Source: Synechocystis sp. PCC 7509 (GTDB taxonomy: Bacteria > Cyanobacteriota > Cyanobacteriia > Cyanobacteriales > Chroococcidiopsidaceae). From it: a DNA stretch of 64,000 nucleotides. This document shows positions 29,336 to 42,987 of this stretch, piece by piece. A program made the translations under genes and the position numbers. The notes below the pieces were generated by a model. It ran no database searches and had not been told where the DNA came from. It saw nothing but the letters and a program-made list of their open reading frames with translations. Where the stretch lies: the NCBI RefSeq assembly GCF_000332075.2, contig NZ_ALVU02000001.1, forward strand, positions 372,001 to 436,000, in the 5' to 3' direction. Each line of letters opens with the position of its first letter. Position 1 is the stretch's first letter.

Positions 29336-29580
29336 CGGTTAGAATCTCCTAGGGCTAGATGAGAAAAATTTTTGATTTCAATGGTTGTAAGTAAAGTCCT
29401 ATGCGATCGCCTTTACTCTACTTTTATCTATAAATCGATCGAAGCTGGGAGTCAATCCGTCAATACTAGACTGCTAACACTCATTGACTGGATTTAGTCA
29501 ATCTAAGCGACAAAACTTTCTAGCACTCACAAACTAACTCCCAGACCTCAAATAAATATGCTATTTAGCTTTTACAGCTA

Positions 29581-30066
29581 TTAGCTTAAGCCAGAGCAGA
29601 TGTAGTCAAAGTAAACACCCATTTCTTTGCCAGCATCAGGGCCAACTAAGCTTGCGGTTACTTCTTTCATTGCTTGGATAGATTGAACGGTTGCACCGAT
29701 GGGTACACCCAAGGAGTTGTAGGTTTCTTTCAATCCGTTGAGAACGCGCTCATCGAGGATTGAAGGATCGCCCGCTAACATTGCGTAGGTAGAATAACGC
29801 AAGTAGTAGTCCAAATCGCGGATGCAAGCAGCATAGCGACGAGTGGTGTACATATTACCACCGGGACGAGTAATGTCCGAGTACAACAAGGACTTAGCTA
29901 CAGCTTCTTTTACAATCGCTGCGGCATTGGCGCTGATTGTGCTGGCTGCACGAACGCGAAGTTCGCCAGTTTGGAAGTAGCCTTTTAGCTTCTCCATTGA
30001 GGAGTTGTCAAGGTACTTACCTTGAACGTCTGAAGAATTGATTACAGAAGTAATTGCGTCTTGCAT
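29581..30066 (-). CDS. apcB: Allophycocyanin beta subunit
   Basis: ApcB is a light-harvesting phycobiliprotein of the phycobilisome core. The 161-aa globin-like chain attaches phycocyanobilin at Cys81 within [18 protein letters not shown], and the N-terminus [20 protein letters not shown] is canonical. It lies 43 bp downstream of apcA, so the alpha and beta chains are made from one transcript in stoichiometric amounts. Asn71 in GGNMY, usually gamma-N-methylated in beta chains, is present. Confidence 0.98.
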   Translation of the reverse strand: MQDAITSVINSSDVQGKYLDNSSMEKLKGYFQTGELRVRAASTISANAAAIVKEAVAKSLLYSDITRPGGNMYTTRRYAACIRDLDYYLRYSTYAMLAGDPSILDERVLNGLKETYNSLGVPIGATVQSIQAMKEVTASLVGPDAGKEMGVYFDYICSGLS

Positions 30067-30109
30067 TTCTTGATTCCTTTAGCAATTTTTTGAGTAGTTT
30101 TGCAGCTAC

Positions 30110-30595
30110 TTACTGCATAGCACCGACTAAGTAGTCGAAGTAAGATCCAGCTTCGGCCGAGTCTTCACCAGACATCATGGAAGTTGCAACGTTCTTCATG
30201 GCACGGATGCCTTCAGCAACGCCTTCAATGGGTGTACCGAGAGAGCGATACATTTCACGAACGCCTACAACACCAATTTCTTCAATAGGTGTAACGTCGC
30301 CAGCTACTACTCCGTAAGTGATCAGACGCAAGTAGTAATCCATGTCGCGGAGGCAAGTAGCAGTCATTTCTTGACCGTAAGCATTTCCACCGGGAGATAC
30401 TACGTCAGGACGCTTTTGGAACAACTGGTCGCCAGCTTGCTTAACAATGCGTTCGCGGTTCTCTGTTAAAGCTTGAACGATCCGCAAGCGGCGCTCTCCA
30501 CTACCAACAAAGCTTTTGATGCGATCTAGCTCACCGGGGCTGAGGTAGCGAGCTTCGGCATCCGCATTCACGATGGATTTCGTGACAATACTCAT
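30110..30595 (-). CDS. apcA: Allophycocyanin alpha subunit
   Basis: ApcA pairs with ApcB in allophycocyanin trimers. The 161-aa chain starts [20 protein letters not shown], and its bilin-binding Cys81 lies in [18 protein letters not shown]. The two ~160-aa subunits are adjacent with a short spacer carrying apcB's ribosome-binding site. An upstream 368-bp region separates it from apcE on the same strand. Confidence 0.98.
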   Translation of the reverse strand: MSIVTKSIVNADAEARYLSPGELDRIKSFVGSGERRLRIVQALTENRERIVKQAGDQLFQKRPDVVSPGGNAYGQEMTATCLRDMDYYLRLITYGVVAGDVTPIEEIGVVGVREMYRSLGTPIEGVAEGIRAMKNVATSMMSGEDSAEAGSYFDYLVGAMQ

Positions 30596-30904
30596 TAACC
30601 GATTCCTCCAATAAATGAACCAATTTTTTAAACTGGCTTAATAACTAACTGAGTTTATCTAAAATAGTGCGTATCTCTACACAACTATTACCGCAATTAA
30701 GACAGTAATTCTTTTTAGGCGCTTGCGTAAACCTATACACAAACATTTAAACTCATTTACCTTCCGCAAATATTCTCCTGCATTCCGTTCACGTTTTGAC
30801 TCATGCCTTAATACTTTTTAATATATCTTTCATCTAAATCAATAATTACAGACTTTCTTAATTTCTTAGGGCGTGAAGAAGTCGCAAGAACTGGTATTGA
30901 GAGA
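30596..30904 (-). promoter_or_regulatory. Upstream region of apcAB
   Basis: About 300 bp between the apcE terminator and the apcA start hold no ORF. The DNA is AT-rich, consistent with a strong separate promoter for apcAB and a long leader. Nothing more specific (no clear -10/-35 pair or operator) can be supported by eye. GAGGAATCGG directly precedes the apcA ATG on the coding strand and provides its ribosome-binding site. Confidence 0.4.
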
Positions 30905-30940
30905 AAAAAGCCAGGAAAGCGATCGCACTTCCTGGCTTTT
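30905..30940 (-). terminator. Terminator after apcE containing a HIP1 octamer
   Basis: On the minus strand AAAAGCCAGGAA pairs with TTCCTGGCTTTT around a loop that holds GCGATCGC. The T-rich end follows. It separates apcE from apcAB, and its symmetry also permits function on the other strand. Confidence 0.88.
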
Positions 30941-30963
30941 CAGTTAACTAATTTTAAGGCAGT

Positions 30964-34888
<3,925 letters not shown>

Positions 34889-35230
34889 CTAAGGAAGATA
34901 CCGAATTGGACTAGCGCCTCCATCAGAGAAATCAGTCCAATTTTTATCTGTTATGCCTACATACTGGACATGAGCAAGTTGAATTACATATTTTTCTTCC
35001 TTGCTTTCCTCGAGTGATTTTCCTTTACTGGCATAGTTTGCAATGTATACAGTATTGGATTGTTTTTCTTCATTTCGTAAATAAATAATAATACGATCAA
35101 CTAAACGATTTTGAGCAATCGTCCAGTTACCAGTTGAACCCGTATTGTCATCATGGACATGAAAATTACGTCCACAAGTAAAAATAACCAATACTTTTTC
35201 ATTAGACTTAATCAGGTCACGGGCTTTCAC
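34889..35230 (-). CDS. Hypothetical protein, 113 aa
   Basis: I recognise no family. The product (MKARDLIKSNEKVLVIFTCG...) has a hydrophobic beta-like start, a central RIIIYLRN strand and a C-terminal half rich in charged and polar residues (YASKGKSLEESKEEKYVIQL). There is no signal peptide or membrane segment. It has its own hairpin terminator and is flanked by apcE upstream region and the divergent methyltransferase. The gene is AT-rich and lacks HIP1 sites, which hints at recent acquisition. The call that it is coding is moderate. Confidence 0.55.
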   Translation of the reverse strand: MKARDLIKSNEKVLVIFTCGRNFHVHDDNTGSTGNWTIAQNRLVDRIIIYLRNEEKQSNTVYIANYASKGKSLEESKEEKYVIQLAHVQYVGITDKNWTDFSDGGASPIRYLP

Positions 35231-35431
35231 AAATTGCTCCTAAAAAATGTCTATAGGTGACAGTTAGTTATAAGAAATAACTCATGATAGCTTTTATATT
35301 TGCTACTGCCTATCAACTCTAGAAGCCAATCTTGGTACAAAGATTTTTGTACAATTTCTTTTATCCAACTATTTCCTAGCAACAGTAACAAGACATTCGC
35401 TAAACTACGGGATGCTGCAATTTTCCTTACT

Positions 35432-36643
35432 ATGCCAGATCCTCAAAGCGTTAGCGCTGCGGTTGCCAAACTCTACGATACTTACCCATTTCCCCCAGAA
35501 CCCTTGCTAGATGAGCCGCCACCGGGTTACAACTGGCGTTGGAATTGGCAAGCTGCTTACAATTTCTGCACTGGACAAAAGCCCCAAAAACAAGATATTC
35601 GCATTCTTGATGCTGGCTGTGGTTCGGGTGTAAGTACAGAATATTTAGTACACTTAAACCCCCAAGCTCAAGTAGTTGGTATTGATATCAGCGAAGGTAC
35701 TTTAGCGGTGGCTAAAGAGCGCTGTCAAAGGTCAAAAGCCGATCGCGTTCAATTTCATCAATTAAGCCTATACGACGCAGACCAGATTGAGGGGGAGTTT
35801 GATTTAATTAACTCCGTTGGCGTGTTACACCACTTAGACGATCCCATTCGCGGGATTCAGGCTTTAGCTAAAAAGTTAGCTCCTGGTGGATTGATGCACA
35901 TTTTTGTGTATGGAGAATTGGGACGGTGGGAAATTAGTTTAATGCAACGCGCGATCGCACTTCTGCAAAAAGACAAAGGCGATTACCGCGACGGTGTAGA
36001 AGTAGGACGAAAACTATTTGCATCTTTACCAGAAAACAATCGCATTGTCAAGCGAGAAAAAGAGCGTTGGTCAATGGAAAATCAGCGCGATGAATGTTTT
36101 GCTGATATGTACGTCCATCCCCACGAGATTGACTACAATATTGAAACTTTGTTTGAACTGATTGATGCTTCAGGATTAGACTTTTTAGGGTTCTCTAATC
36201 CCAATTTTTGGCAAATAGAGCGACTTTTGGGCAAAGAACCATCTTTACAGGAAAGAGTAGAAAAGTTGAGCGATCGCCAAATTTACCGTTTAATTGAATT
36301 ACTAGATCCTGAAGTAACGCATTATGAGTTCTTTTTGGGACGTGCGCCTTTACCTAAAGCCGATTGGTCAGTAGATGCAACCCTTTTAGCTGCTATCCCC
36401 GAACGTCATCCTTGTATGGAAGGTTGGGAAAGTAAGTGTTTATTTAACTACGATTACCAAATTGTCAACTTATCAGATTTAGAATTTGAGTTTATGCAGC
36501 AGTGCGATCGCGCAAGCGCGCCCAGTTACGGGCTTCGCAATTTAACTAAAACTGTAGGCGAAATCTTGACAACAGTACCGTTGGACTTAGAACGAGTGCG
36601 ATTTTTACTTACTCAACAGCTAATTATGCTTACACCTAGTTAA
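35432..36643 (+). CDS. Class I SAM-dependent methyltransferase
   Basis: Motif I of the Rossmann-fold SAM site is LDAGCGSGVSTEYLV (residues ~63-77), followed by VVGIDIS and the LINSVGVLHHLDDP strand/loop typical of small-molecule or lipid methyltransferases. The ATG at 35432 (MPDPQSVSAAVAKLYDTYPF) gives 403 aa; an earlier start at 35300 would add 44 residues with no family resemblance. The C-terminal region (residues ~358-370) is encoded by copy B of a 37-bp repeat. The last ~150 residues are a separate domain of unknown role. It is followed by the atp operon after 27 bp. The substrate is unknown. Confidence 0.82.
   Translation: MPDPQSVSAAVAKLYDTYPFPPEPLLDEPPPGYNWRWNWQAAYNFCTGQKPQKQDIRILDAGCGSGVSTEYLVHLNPQAQVVGIDISEGTLAVAKERCQRSKADRVQFHQLSLYDADQIEGEFDLINSVGVLHHLDDPIRGIQALAKKLAPGGLMHIFVYGELGRWEISLMQRAIALLQKDKGDYRDGVEVGRKLFASLPENNRIVKREKERWSMENQRDECFADMYVHPHEIDYNIETLFELIDASGLDFLGFSNPNFWQIERLLGKEPSLQERVEKLSDRQIYRLIELLDPEVTHYEFFLGRAPLPKADWSVDATLLAAIPERHPCMEGWESKCLFNYDYQIVNLSDLEFEFMQQCDRASAPSYGLRNLTKTVGEILTTVPLDLERVRFLLTQQLIMLTPS
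36504..36540. repeat. 37-bp dispersed repeat, copy B (inside the methyltransferase gene)
   Basis: The core is GCGCAAGCGCGCCC followed by AGTTACGGGCTTCGCA, matching copy A (14628-14664) at 34 of 37 positions. On + it adds the in-frame peptide CDRASAPSYGLR to the methyltransferase without breaking it. It begins with a HIP1 octamer. Confidence 0.8.
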
Positions 36644-36670
36644 TTATTTTTAAAGAATCGTTACCTTGTC

Positions 36671-37171
36671 GTGTTACGATCTTTTCTGGCTCTTTGGAGT
36701 CAAACCACTTATTTAAAACGGTTTGCGAGTCCTGTGAGCTTGTCAAACGAACCCACAACCACACCCGAAGTAGAAGAAAAATCTTCCCCCGATTCTGTCC
36801 CGTCAGAATCGGGAAAATCGATGCAGGCATTCTATCAACTCTCCCAAGAGTTGTTTTCAATTACCTTGGTTTTGACCGGGATAATTTTTATTTCTGTATG
36901 GATTTTTTACTCGCTAAACATTGCCCTAAATTATCTGATCGGGTCATGCACTGGTGTGGTTTACTTGAAAATGTTGGGTAAAAACGTTGAGCAACTTGGC
37001 GCAGAAAACCCCCAGTTGAGCAAAAATCGGTTTGCATTGCTAATTGGATTGCTGGTTGTAGCAAGTCAATGGGATCAATTGCAAATCTTGCCCGTATTCT
37101 TGGGATTTCTGACTTATAAAGCTACGCTCCTCGTCTATACGCTCCGCACCATTTTCAATCCTGACTCTTAA
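36671..37171 (+). CDS. atp1: ATP synthase accessory subunit I
   Basis: Subunit I assists assembly of the c-ring in the membrane. The 166-aa frame has a polar N-terminal part (about 50 residues rich in S, E and P) and four hydrophobic segments ([20 protein letters not shown], then [26 protein letters not shown] and [14 protein letters not shown]). The GTG at 36671 is the first start; a GTG at 36734 (VSLSNEP) is at least as plausible by comparison with cyanobacterial Atp1. It heads the atp operon, 64 bp ahead of atpB. A second frame (36694-36981) is a shadow. Confidence 0.85.
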   Translation: MLRSFLALWSQTTYLKRFASPVSLSNEPTTTPEVEEKSSPDSVPSESGKSMQAFYQLSQELFSITLVLTGIIFISVWIFYSLNIALNYLIGSCTGVVYLKMLGKNVEQLGAENPQLSKNRFALLIGLLVVASQWDQLQILPVFLGFLTYKATLLVYTLRTIFNPDS

Positions 37172-37235
37172 AGCAGTTGGGTTGTAAAAAAATCGCAAGT
37201 TAACTCCTAAAACTTTAGGATCGAAAACTTCCACA

Positions 37236-37991
37236 ATGGAAATGCTCAGTGTGTTAAACACCTTTAACTATAAGTTCCTCGCCGCCTTAGAAGTCGGTCA
37301 GCATTTCTACTGGCAATTGGGCAGTCTAAAAATTCACGGACAAGTATTTCTTACGTCCTGGTTTGTAATTTCCCTTCTAGTTATAGCTTCCCTGGCTGCA
37401 ACTCGAAACATCCAACGAATTCCTAGCGGTATCCAGAATTTTATGGAATACGCCCTAGAATTTATTCGGGATTTAGCAAAAAACCAAATCGGCGAAAAAG
37501 AATACCGTCCCTGGGTTCCATTTGTTGGAACTTTATTTCTGTTCATTTTTGTATCAAATTGGTCAGGGGCTTTAATTCCCTGGAAGTTGATTCGCCTCCC
37601 AGAAGGTGAACTAGCTGCCCCAACTAACGATATCAACACCACCGTAGCCTTAGCTTTACTGACTTCTTTGGCGTACTTTTACGCAGGTTTTAGTAAAAAA
37701 GGTTTGAGGTATTTTACAAAATACATCGAACCTACACCGATACTACTACCGATCGCAATTTTAGAAGATTTCACCAAACCCCTTTCCCTAAGCTTCCGAT
37801 TATTTGGTAACATTTTGGCGGATGAATTGGTGGTAGGAGTATTAGTTTTACTAGTTCCCTTATTTGTACCACTGCCTGTAATGGCTTTGGGTTTATTTAC
37901 TAGCGCCATTCAAGCATTAGTTTTTGCTACCCTAGCTGCCGCCTATATCCACGAAGCACTAGAAGGGCATGGTGGAGAAGAGGAGCATTAG
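37236..37991 (+). CDS. atpB: ATP synthase F0 subunit a
   Basis: Subunit a (251 aa) forms the proton half-channels next to the c-ring in the thylakoid membrane. It has several membrane helices, and the conserved essential arginine lies in [20 protein letters not shown] (Arg about 187). The C-terminal helix [29 protein letters not shown] is typical of cyanobacteria and plastids (atpI in plastid naming). It is the second gene of the operon, with atpE after about 100 bp. Confidence 0.97.
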   Translation: MEMLSVLNTFNYKFLAALEVGQHFYWQLGSLKIHGQVFLTSWFVISLLVIASLAATRNIQRIPSGIQNFMEYALEFIRDLAKNQIGEKEYRPWVPFVGTLFLFIFVSNWSGALIPWKLIRLPEGELAAPTNDINTTVALALLTSLAYFYAGFSKKGLRYFTKYIEPTPILLPIAILEDFTKPLSLSFRLFGNILADELVVGVLVLLVPLFVPLPVMALGLFTSAIQALVFATLAAAYIHEALEGHGGEEEH

Positions 37992-38008
37992 AAAAATGCC
38001 CTCTGTAG

Positions 38009-38023
38009 AAGTGCGATCGCACT
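38009..38023. repeat. Extended HIP1 palindrome before atpE
   Basis: AAGTGCGATCGCACT extends the HIP1 octamer GCGATCGC by symmetrical bases on each side. It lies in the atpB-atpE gap. A near-identical palindrome (AAGTGCGATCGCACTT) is at 34643-34658. Confidence 0.6.
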
Positions 38024-38068
38024 AAATAGCGCGTAAAATACGCATCTCGTAAACGTTTGTTTTTGTAA

Positions 38069-38338
<270 letters not shown>

Positions 38339-38351
38339 GAGCCGTTGGATT

Positions 38352-38376
38352 TAGAGACGTGGAAATCGCGTCTCTA
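38352..38376. repeat. Second TAGAGACG palindrome, inside the atp operon
   Basis: TAGAGACG and CGTCTCTA are perfect inverted arms around 9 nt. Those 8-bp arms are shared with the 25557-25585 repeat. It lies 14 bp after the atpE stop, within the gap before the b-prime gene, where it could modulate transcript processing or read-through. Confidence 0.65.
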
Positions 38377-38446
38377 CACCAAAGCAAGTTAGTTAAGGTA
38401 ATTACCCCTCCCATTAGAGGGTTATTGAATTTATCAAAGGAAAACA

Positions 38447-38872
38447 ATGTTTGATTTTGACGCTACTTTGCCCTTAATGGCATTGCAGTTTCTCCTCCTA
38501 GCAGCGTTATTGAACGTAATTTTCTATAAGCCAATTACTAAAGTGTTGGACGATCGCGCTAATTATATTCGTAATAGCAAAACGGATGCGCGCGATCGCC
38601 TAGCTAAAACTGAGCAGTTGGCAACCCAATACAAGCAGCAGTTAAACGAAGCCCGCAAACAGGCTCAATCGGTAATTACTGCGGCTCAAGGCGAAGCTCA
38701 AGTCATTGCTAGTCAAAAAGTTGCCGAAGCTCAAAAAGAAGCTCAAATTCAAAGAGAACAAGCGCAACAAGAAATAGATCAGCAAAAGGTTGAAGCAATG
38801 CGATCGCTTGAGCAACAAGTAGACGCTCTTAGTCGGCAAATTATAGACAAACTGCTAGAGCCAGCTAGATAA
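38447..38872 (+). CDS. atpF2: ATP synthase F0 subunit b-prime
   Basis: Photosynthetic ATP synthases use a b/b-prime heterodimer as peripheral stalk. The 141-aa product has one N-terminal membrane helix ([19 protein letters not shown]) and a long coiled coil rich in A, Q, E and K. Its b-prime identity is supported by the short N-terminus (MFDFDATLP), the absence of a long pre-helix segment, and its position before b. In cyanobacterial literature it is often called atpG. Confidence 0.94.
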   Translation: MFDFDATLPLMALQFLLLAALLNVIFYKPITKVLDDRANYIRNSKTDARDRLAKTEQLATQYKQQLNEARKQAQSVITAAQGEAQVIASQKVAEAQKEAQIQREQAQQEIDQQKVEAMRSLEQQVDALSRQIIDKLLEPAR

Positions 38873-38934
38873 AGCAATTGCCACACACTAACAACCAAAT
38901 TTATTTTATTAGCAATCGAGCAGGGCAGTTGTAG

Positions 38935-39495
38935 ATGAATATAATCGGAAGTTATTTACTCACCGCCGCCGCCGAAGCAGGTGCAGCCCACGCGGAAGCT
39001 GAAGGCGGTTTTGGTCTAAACCTTGACATTTTTGAAACAAATATCATCAACTTAGCAATCTTGGTTGGGGTATTGTTTTACTTTGGGAAAGGTCTATTGA
39101 CAAATATTTTGACCGAGCGCAAAGCTGGGATTGCTACAGAAATTCAAGCGGCAGAAAAGAGTGCCAAAGAAGCGGCGGCGGCTTTGTCTGAAGCTCAACA
39201 AAAGCTAACTCAAGCTCAAGCTGAGGCGCAAAGGATACGGAAAACCGCCGAAGAAAACGCCCAACTTGCCAAAGAATCAATTTTAGCTCAAGCATTAAAA
39301 GATGTAGAGCAGATGAAACAAATGGCGGCTAATGACTTGACGACAGAAACGGAAAGAGCGATCGCCGATTTGCGTCAGCAAGTAGTTGCTAAAGCTTTAC
39401 AAAAAGTAGAATCCCAGTTGCGTCAGCAAGTAGATGGCAACGCCGAACAAAAACTATTAGACCGTAGCATAACGCTATTAGGGAGTGAAGCCTAA
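38935..39495 (+). CDS. atpF: ATP synthase F0 subunit b
   Basis: Subunit b (186 aa) has an N-terminal extension, one membrane helix (FETNIINLAILVGVLFYFGK) and a long coiled-coil dimerisation region (AAEKSAKEAAAALSEAQQKL). It links the membrane sector to F1 via delta. The stop overlaps the delta start as TAATG, a sign of translational coupling. The ATG at 38935 lies 62 bp downstream of the b-prime stop. Confidence 0.96.
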   Translation: MNIIGSYLLTAAAEAGAAHAEAEGGFGLNLDIFETNIINLAILVGVLFYFGKGLLTNILTERKAGIATEIQAAEKSAKEAAAALSEAQQKLTQAQAEAQRIRKTAEENAQLAKESILAQALKDVEQMKQMAANDLTTETERAIADLRQQVVAKALQKVESQLRQQVDGNAEQKLLDRSITLLGSEA

Positions 39496-40055
39496 TGAAA
39501 GGAAGTGGCGGTATAGATTCGGAAGTAGTAATGCCTTACGCTCAGGCGCTAATGTCTTCGGCAAAATCGCAAAATATTACCGAGGAAATTGGTACTGATG
39601 TTCGTGACTTGCTGCGTTTGCTCCAAGATTCCGACCAGTTGCAGAATTTTGTAGCTAATCCGTTTGTGAAAGAGCAAGACAAAAAGCGCGTATTAGAGCA
39701 AGTAATTGGCGATCGAGTTCATCCTTATTTGCGTAACTTTTTGCGAATCCTGGTAGATCGACGACGGATAATATTGCTAGAAGGAATTTGTCAGCAGTAT
39801 TTGAACCTTTTACGCCAGCTAAATCAAACAGTTTTAGCGGAAGTGACTTCTACGGTAGAACTCAGTAGAAATCAAAGGCAAGCAATCAAAGATAAAGTTA
39901 AAGCAATGACTAGCGCTCGTGAAGTTGAGCTAGATATGAAAATCGACTCAGAATTAATTGCCGGAGCGATCGTTAAAGTTGGCTCTCAGGTAATTGATGC
40001 TAGTCTTCGAGGTCAGTTGCGCCGCCTGTCTTTGAGCTTAACTAGCGGTAGTTAA
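39495..40055 (+). CDS. atpH: ATP synthase F1 subunit delta
   Basis: Delta links the peripheral stalk to the top of the alpha3-beta3 hexamer. The 186-aa product has the helical N-domain (MPYAQALMSSAKSQN) and the C-terminal signature ELIAGAIVKVGSQVIDAS. It begins at the TAATG overlap with atpF. In cyanobacterial nomenclature it is atpD. The length is standard. Confidence 0.96.
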   Translation: MKGSGGIDSEVVMPYAQALMSSAKSQNITEEIGTDVRDLLRLLQDSDQLQNFVANPFVKEQDKKRVLEQVIGDRVHPYLRNFLRILVDRRRIILLEGICQQYLNLLRQLNQTVLAEVTSTVELSRNQRQAIKDKVKAMTSAREVELDMKIDSELIAGAIVKVGSQVIDASLRGQLRRLSLSLTSGS

Positions 40056-40104
40056 AAAAGGCAATTTTTAACAGTCAAACAATCCTCAATCACCCAAGAT
40101 AAAC

Positions 40105-41625
40105 ATGGCTATTAGTATTAGACCCGACGAAATTAGCAGCATTATCCAGCAGCAAATTGAGCAGTACGACCAAAACGTTAAAGTTGATAACGTTGGTACA
40201 GTATTGCAAGTAGGAGACGGTATCGCCCGGATCTACGGCTTAGAAAAAGCAATGGCTGGGGAATTACTTGAATTTGAAGATGGCTCCATTGGTATCGCCC
40301 TAAACCTCGAAGAAGACAACGTAGGCGCGGTATTGATGAGTGAAGGGCGAGATATTCAAGAAGGTAGCACCGTTAAGGCTACTGGAAAAATTGCTCAAGT
40401 CCCCGTCGGCGATGCAATGATTGGGAGAGTTGTAGACGCTTTAGCTCGTCCCATTGATGGTAAAGGCGATATTCATACGACAGAAAGCCGTTTAATTGAA
40501 TCTGGCGCACCGGGAATTATTGAGCGTCGTTCGGTATACGAACCAATGCAAACGGGGATCACAGCGATTGATGCGATGATTCCTGTAGGACGCGGACAAC
40601 GAGAATTGATTATTGGCGATCGCCAAACTGGAAAAACATCAATTGCCATTGATACGATCATTAACCAAAAAGGTGAAGATGTAGTTTGCGTTTATGTAGC
40701 GATCGGACAAAAAGCTTCTACGGTAGCTAATATCGTCAACGTGCTGCAAGAAAAAGGCGCGATGGAATACACCATCGTTGTAGCTGCTAATGCTAATGCT
40801 CCCGCAACCCTCCAATACTTAGCTCCTTATACAGGTGCGAGTTTGGCGGAATACTTCATGTATAAGGGCAAAGCCACCTTAATTATCTACGACGATCTTT
40901 CCAAGCAAGCCCAAGCTTATCGTCAAATGTCGCTGTTGCTACGTCGTCCCCCAGGACGGGAAGCTTACCCCGGCGATGTATTTTATCTCCACTCTCGCTT
41001 GCTAGAACGGGCGGCAAAATTGAGCAACGAACTTGGGGAAGGTAGCATGACAGCTTTACCTATTATCGAAACTCAAGCTGGGGACGTATCGGCGTACATT
41101 CCTACTAACGTAATTTCAATTACCGACGGTCAAATCTTTTTATCTTCCAACCTATTTAACTCTGGCTTGCGTCCGGCGGTAAACCCTGGTATTTCTGTAT
41201 CAAGGGTAGGTTCGGCGGCTCAAACCAAAGCAATGAAACAAGTAGCAGGCAAAATTAAGCTAGAACTAGCTCAGTACGACGATTTAGCCGCCTTTGCTCA
41301 GTTTGCCTCAGACTTAGACCAAGCAACCCAAAATCAGCTATCACGGGGTAAGCGCTTGCAGGAACTCTTGAAGCAGCCTCAATACTCGCCCCTATCAGTT
41401 GGCGACCAAGTAGCAATTTTGTACGCGGGAATTAACGGCTATTTAGATGATGTTCCTGTAGACCAAATCTCTAACTACACTCAATCACTGCGCGATTATC
41501 TCAAGAGCAGCAAAGTTCAATACGGCGACTTGCTCCGCAGCGAGAAAAAACTGGGTGATGAAGCCGAGAAGCTTCTTAAAGAAGCCATCAACGAGTCTAA
41601 GCAAACCTTCATGGCATCGATGTAA
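40105..41625 (+). CDS. atpA: ATP synthase F1 subunit alpha
   Basis: Alpha (506 aa) is the non-catalytic nucleotide-binding subunit. The Walker A motif is [12 protein letters not shown] (about residue 171), and the signature [20 protein letters not shown] is near residue 365. It starts [20 protein letters not shown], the usual cyanobacterial N-terminus. The gene follows delta by 49 bp and precedes gamma by 64 bp. Confidence 0.99.
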   Translation: MAISIRPDEISSIIQQQIEQYDQNVKVDNVGTVLQVGDGIARIYGLEKAMAGELLEFEDGSIGIALNLEEDNVGAVLMSEGRDIQEGSTVKATGKIAQVPVGDAMIGRVVDALARPIDGKGDIHTTESRLIESGAPGIIERRSVYEPMQTGITAIDAMIPVGRGQRELIIGDRQTGKTSIAIDTIINQKGEDVVCVYVAIGQKASTVANIVNVLQEKGAMEYTIVVAANANAPATLQYLAPYTGASLAEYFMYKGKATLIIYDDLSKQAQAYRQMSLLLRRPPGREAYPGDVFYLHSRLLERAAKLSNELGEGSMTALPIIETQAGDVSAYIPTNVISITDGQIFLSSNLFNSGLRPAVNPGISVSRVGSAAQTKAMKQVAGKIKLELAQYDDLAAFAQFASDLDQATQNQLSRGKRLQELLKQPQYSPLSVGDQVAILYAGINGYLDDVPVDQISNYTQSLRDYLKSSKVQYGDLLRSEKKLGDEAEKLLKEAINESKQTFMASM

Positions 41626-41689
41626 AGCTGTTAGTAATTTAGCGGTTAGGATGGCTAATCGCTAACTTGCTATTAAAGGTAATAAAAAT

Positions 41690-42637
41690 ATGGCTAATCT
41701 CAAAGCAATTCGCGATCGCATTAATTCCGTCAAAAATACCAAAAAAATCACCGAAGCCATGCGGCTTGTAGCAGCCGCTAAGGTGCGGAGAGCGCAACAA
41801 CAAGTAATTGCCACTCGTCCCTTTGCCGATCGCTTGGCTCAAGTATTATTTGGTTTACAAACTCGTTTAAAGTTTGAAGAAGCAGATTTACCCCTGCTCA
41901 AGCAGCGCCCCGTCGAAACTGTGGGCTTATTAGTTATTTCCGGCGATCGCGGTTTATGTGGCGGCTACAATAGCAATATTATACGCAGAGCAGAAAATCG
42001 CGCCAAGGAAATCAAAGCCGAAGGCAGAAACTACAAGTTTATCCTAGTTGGTCGTAAAGCTTCGCAATACTTCCAGCGCCGCAGCCAGCCTATAGAGGGC
42101 GTTTACACAGGCTTAGAGCAGATTCCGACCGCCGCAGAAGCGTCTAATGTTGCCGATCAACTGCTGTCATTATTCTTATCTGAGAGTGTAGACAGAATTG
42201 AATTAGTTTATACTAAATTCGTTTCGCTCATTAGCTCTCGCCCTGTAGTACAAACCTTGCTACCTTTAGATCCCCAAGGTTTAGAAGTACCAGACGATGA
42301 AATCTTTAGATTGACAACTCGCGGCGGTGAGTTTGAAGTTGAAAGACAAAGAGTTACTAGCGAAGCTCGTCCTTTTCCCCGCGATATGTTATTTGAGCAA
42401 GATCCGGTACAAATTCTGGATGCTTTGTTGCCGTTGTACTTAAATAACCAGCTACTAAGAGCATTGCAAGAATCCGCTGCCAGCGAATTAGCCGCCCGGA
42501 TGACGGCGATGAACAGCGCCAGCGACAACGCCAAAGAACTAATTGGCAACCTATCGTTGACTTACAACAAAGCCCGTCAAGCCGCGATTACCCAAGAGAT
42601 TTTAGAAGTTGTGGGTGGTGCGGAAGCCTTAACTTAG
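41690..42637 (+). CDS. atpG: ATP synthase F1 subunit gamma
   Basis: Gamma (315 aa) is the rotating shaft. It starts [20 protein letters not shown], the conserved N-terminal coiled coil, and ends with the paired helix [20 protein letters not shown]. The [13 protein letters not shown] motif near residue 87 is typical. Residues in the middle (about 195-235) carry the cyanobacterial insertion, without the redox-active cysteine pair of chloroplast gamma. This is the last gene of this operon; beta and epsilon are not here. Cyanobacteria call it atpC. Confidence 0.97.
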   Translation: MANLKAIRDRINSVKNTKKITEAMRLVAAAKVRRAQQQVIATRPFADRLAQVLFGLQTRLKFEEADLPLLKQRPVETVGLLVISGDRGLCGGYNSNIIRRAENRAKEIKAEGRNYKFILVGRKASQYFQRRSQPIEGVYTGLEQIPTAAEASNVADQLLSLFLSESVDRIELVYTKFVSLISSRPVVQTLLPLDPQGLEVPDDEIFRLTTRGGEFEVERQRVTSEARPFPRDMLFEQDPVQILDALLPLYLNNQLLRALQESAASELAARMTAMNSASDNAKELIGNLSLTYNKARQAAITQEILEVVGGAEALT

Positions 42638-42664
42638 GTATCACATTAATTCAAATTTGTCAAC

Positions 42665-42690
42665 AGCGCTAGAACATTCTGGCGCTTTTT
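42665..42690 (+). terminator. Intrinsic terminator of the atp operon
   Basis: AGCGCTAGA and TCTGGCGCT form a 9-bp stem with one G-T pair around ACAT, followed by TTTTT. It lies 28 bp after the gamma stop. Confidence 0.85.
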
Positions 42691-42813
42691 GTTTGCAGTT
42701 TTTTAACTTAGTGCGATCGCCTGGATTAAAGTCAAAAACTTAACCATCACTATAGAAAAAACAACACTAAGTTTAAGCTTTTGAGGGCGCTTCTTTTTAG
42801 GATTTTGTTGCCA

Positions 42814-42963
42814 TTAAAGTAATATTTGGGGATAAAAAATTAAATTTTCTCCAGGTAAGACTAATAGTAAGTTACGAGATTTTATGGGAGAAATAGCTAT
42901 TAAATGTTCTAGCATCAATGTTTCAAAGCAGACACCATCAACTTCAACAATACTATTGTTCAT
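42814..42963 (-). CDS. Possible small ORF downstream of ppk (49 aa)
   Basis: In the 350-bp gap between the atp terminator and ppk a minus-strand frame of 49 codons runs from an ATG at 42963 (MNNSIVEVDGVCFETLMLEH) to a TAA at 42814. It begins 25 bp after the ppk stop. No clear ribosome-binding site precedes it and I recognise no family. It may be a remnant or chance frame. The rest of the gap holds a HIP1 octamer and nothing else I can support. Confidence 0.22.
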   Translation of the reverse strand: MNNSIVEVDGVCFETLMLEHLIAISPIKSRNLLLVLPGENLIFYPQILL

Positions 42964-42987
42964 ATTTTTACTGGGCGATCGCGCTAT

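Noticed and set aside
36694-36981. 95-aa second frame in atp1
   Set aside because: It overlaps the subunit I gene, which has the expected membrane segments; the second frame has a weak pattern.
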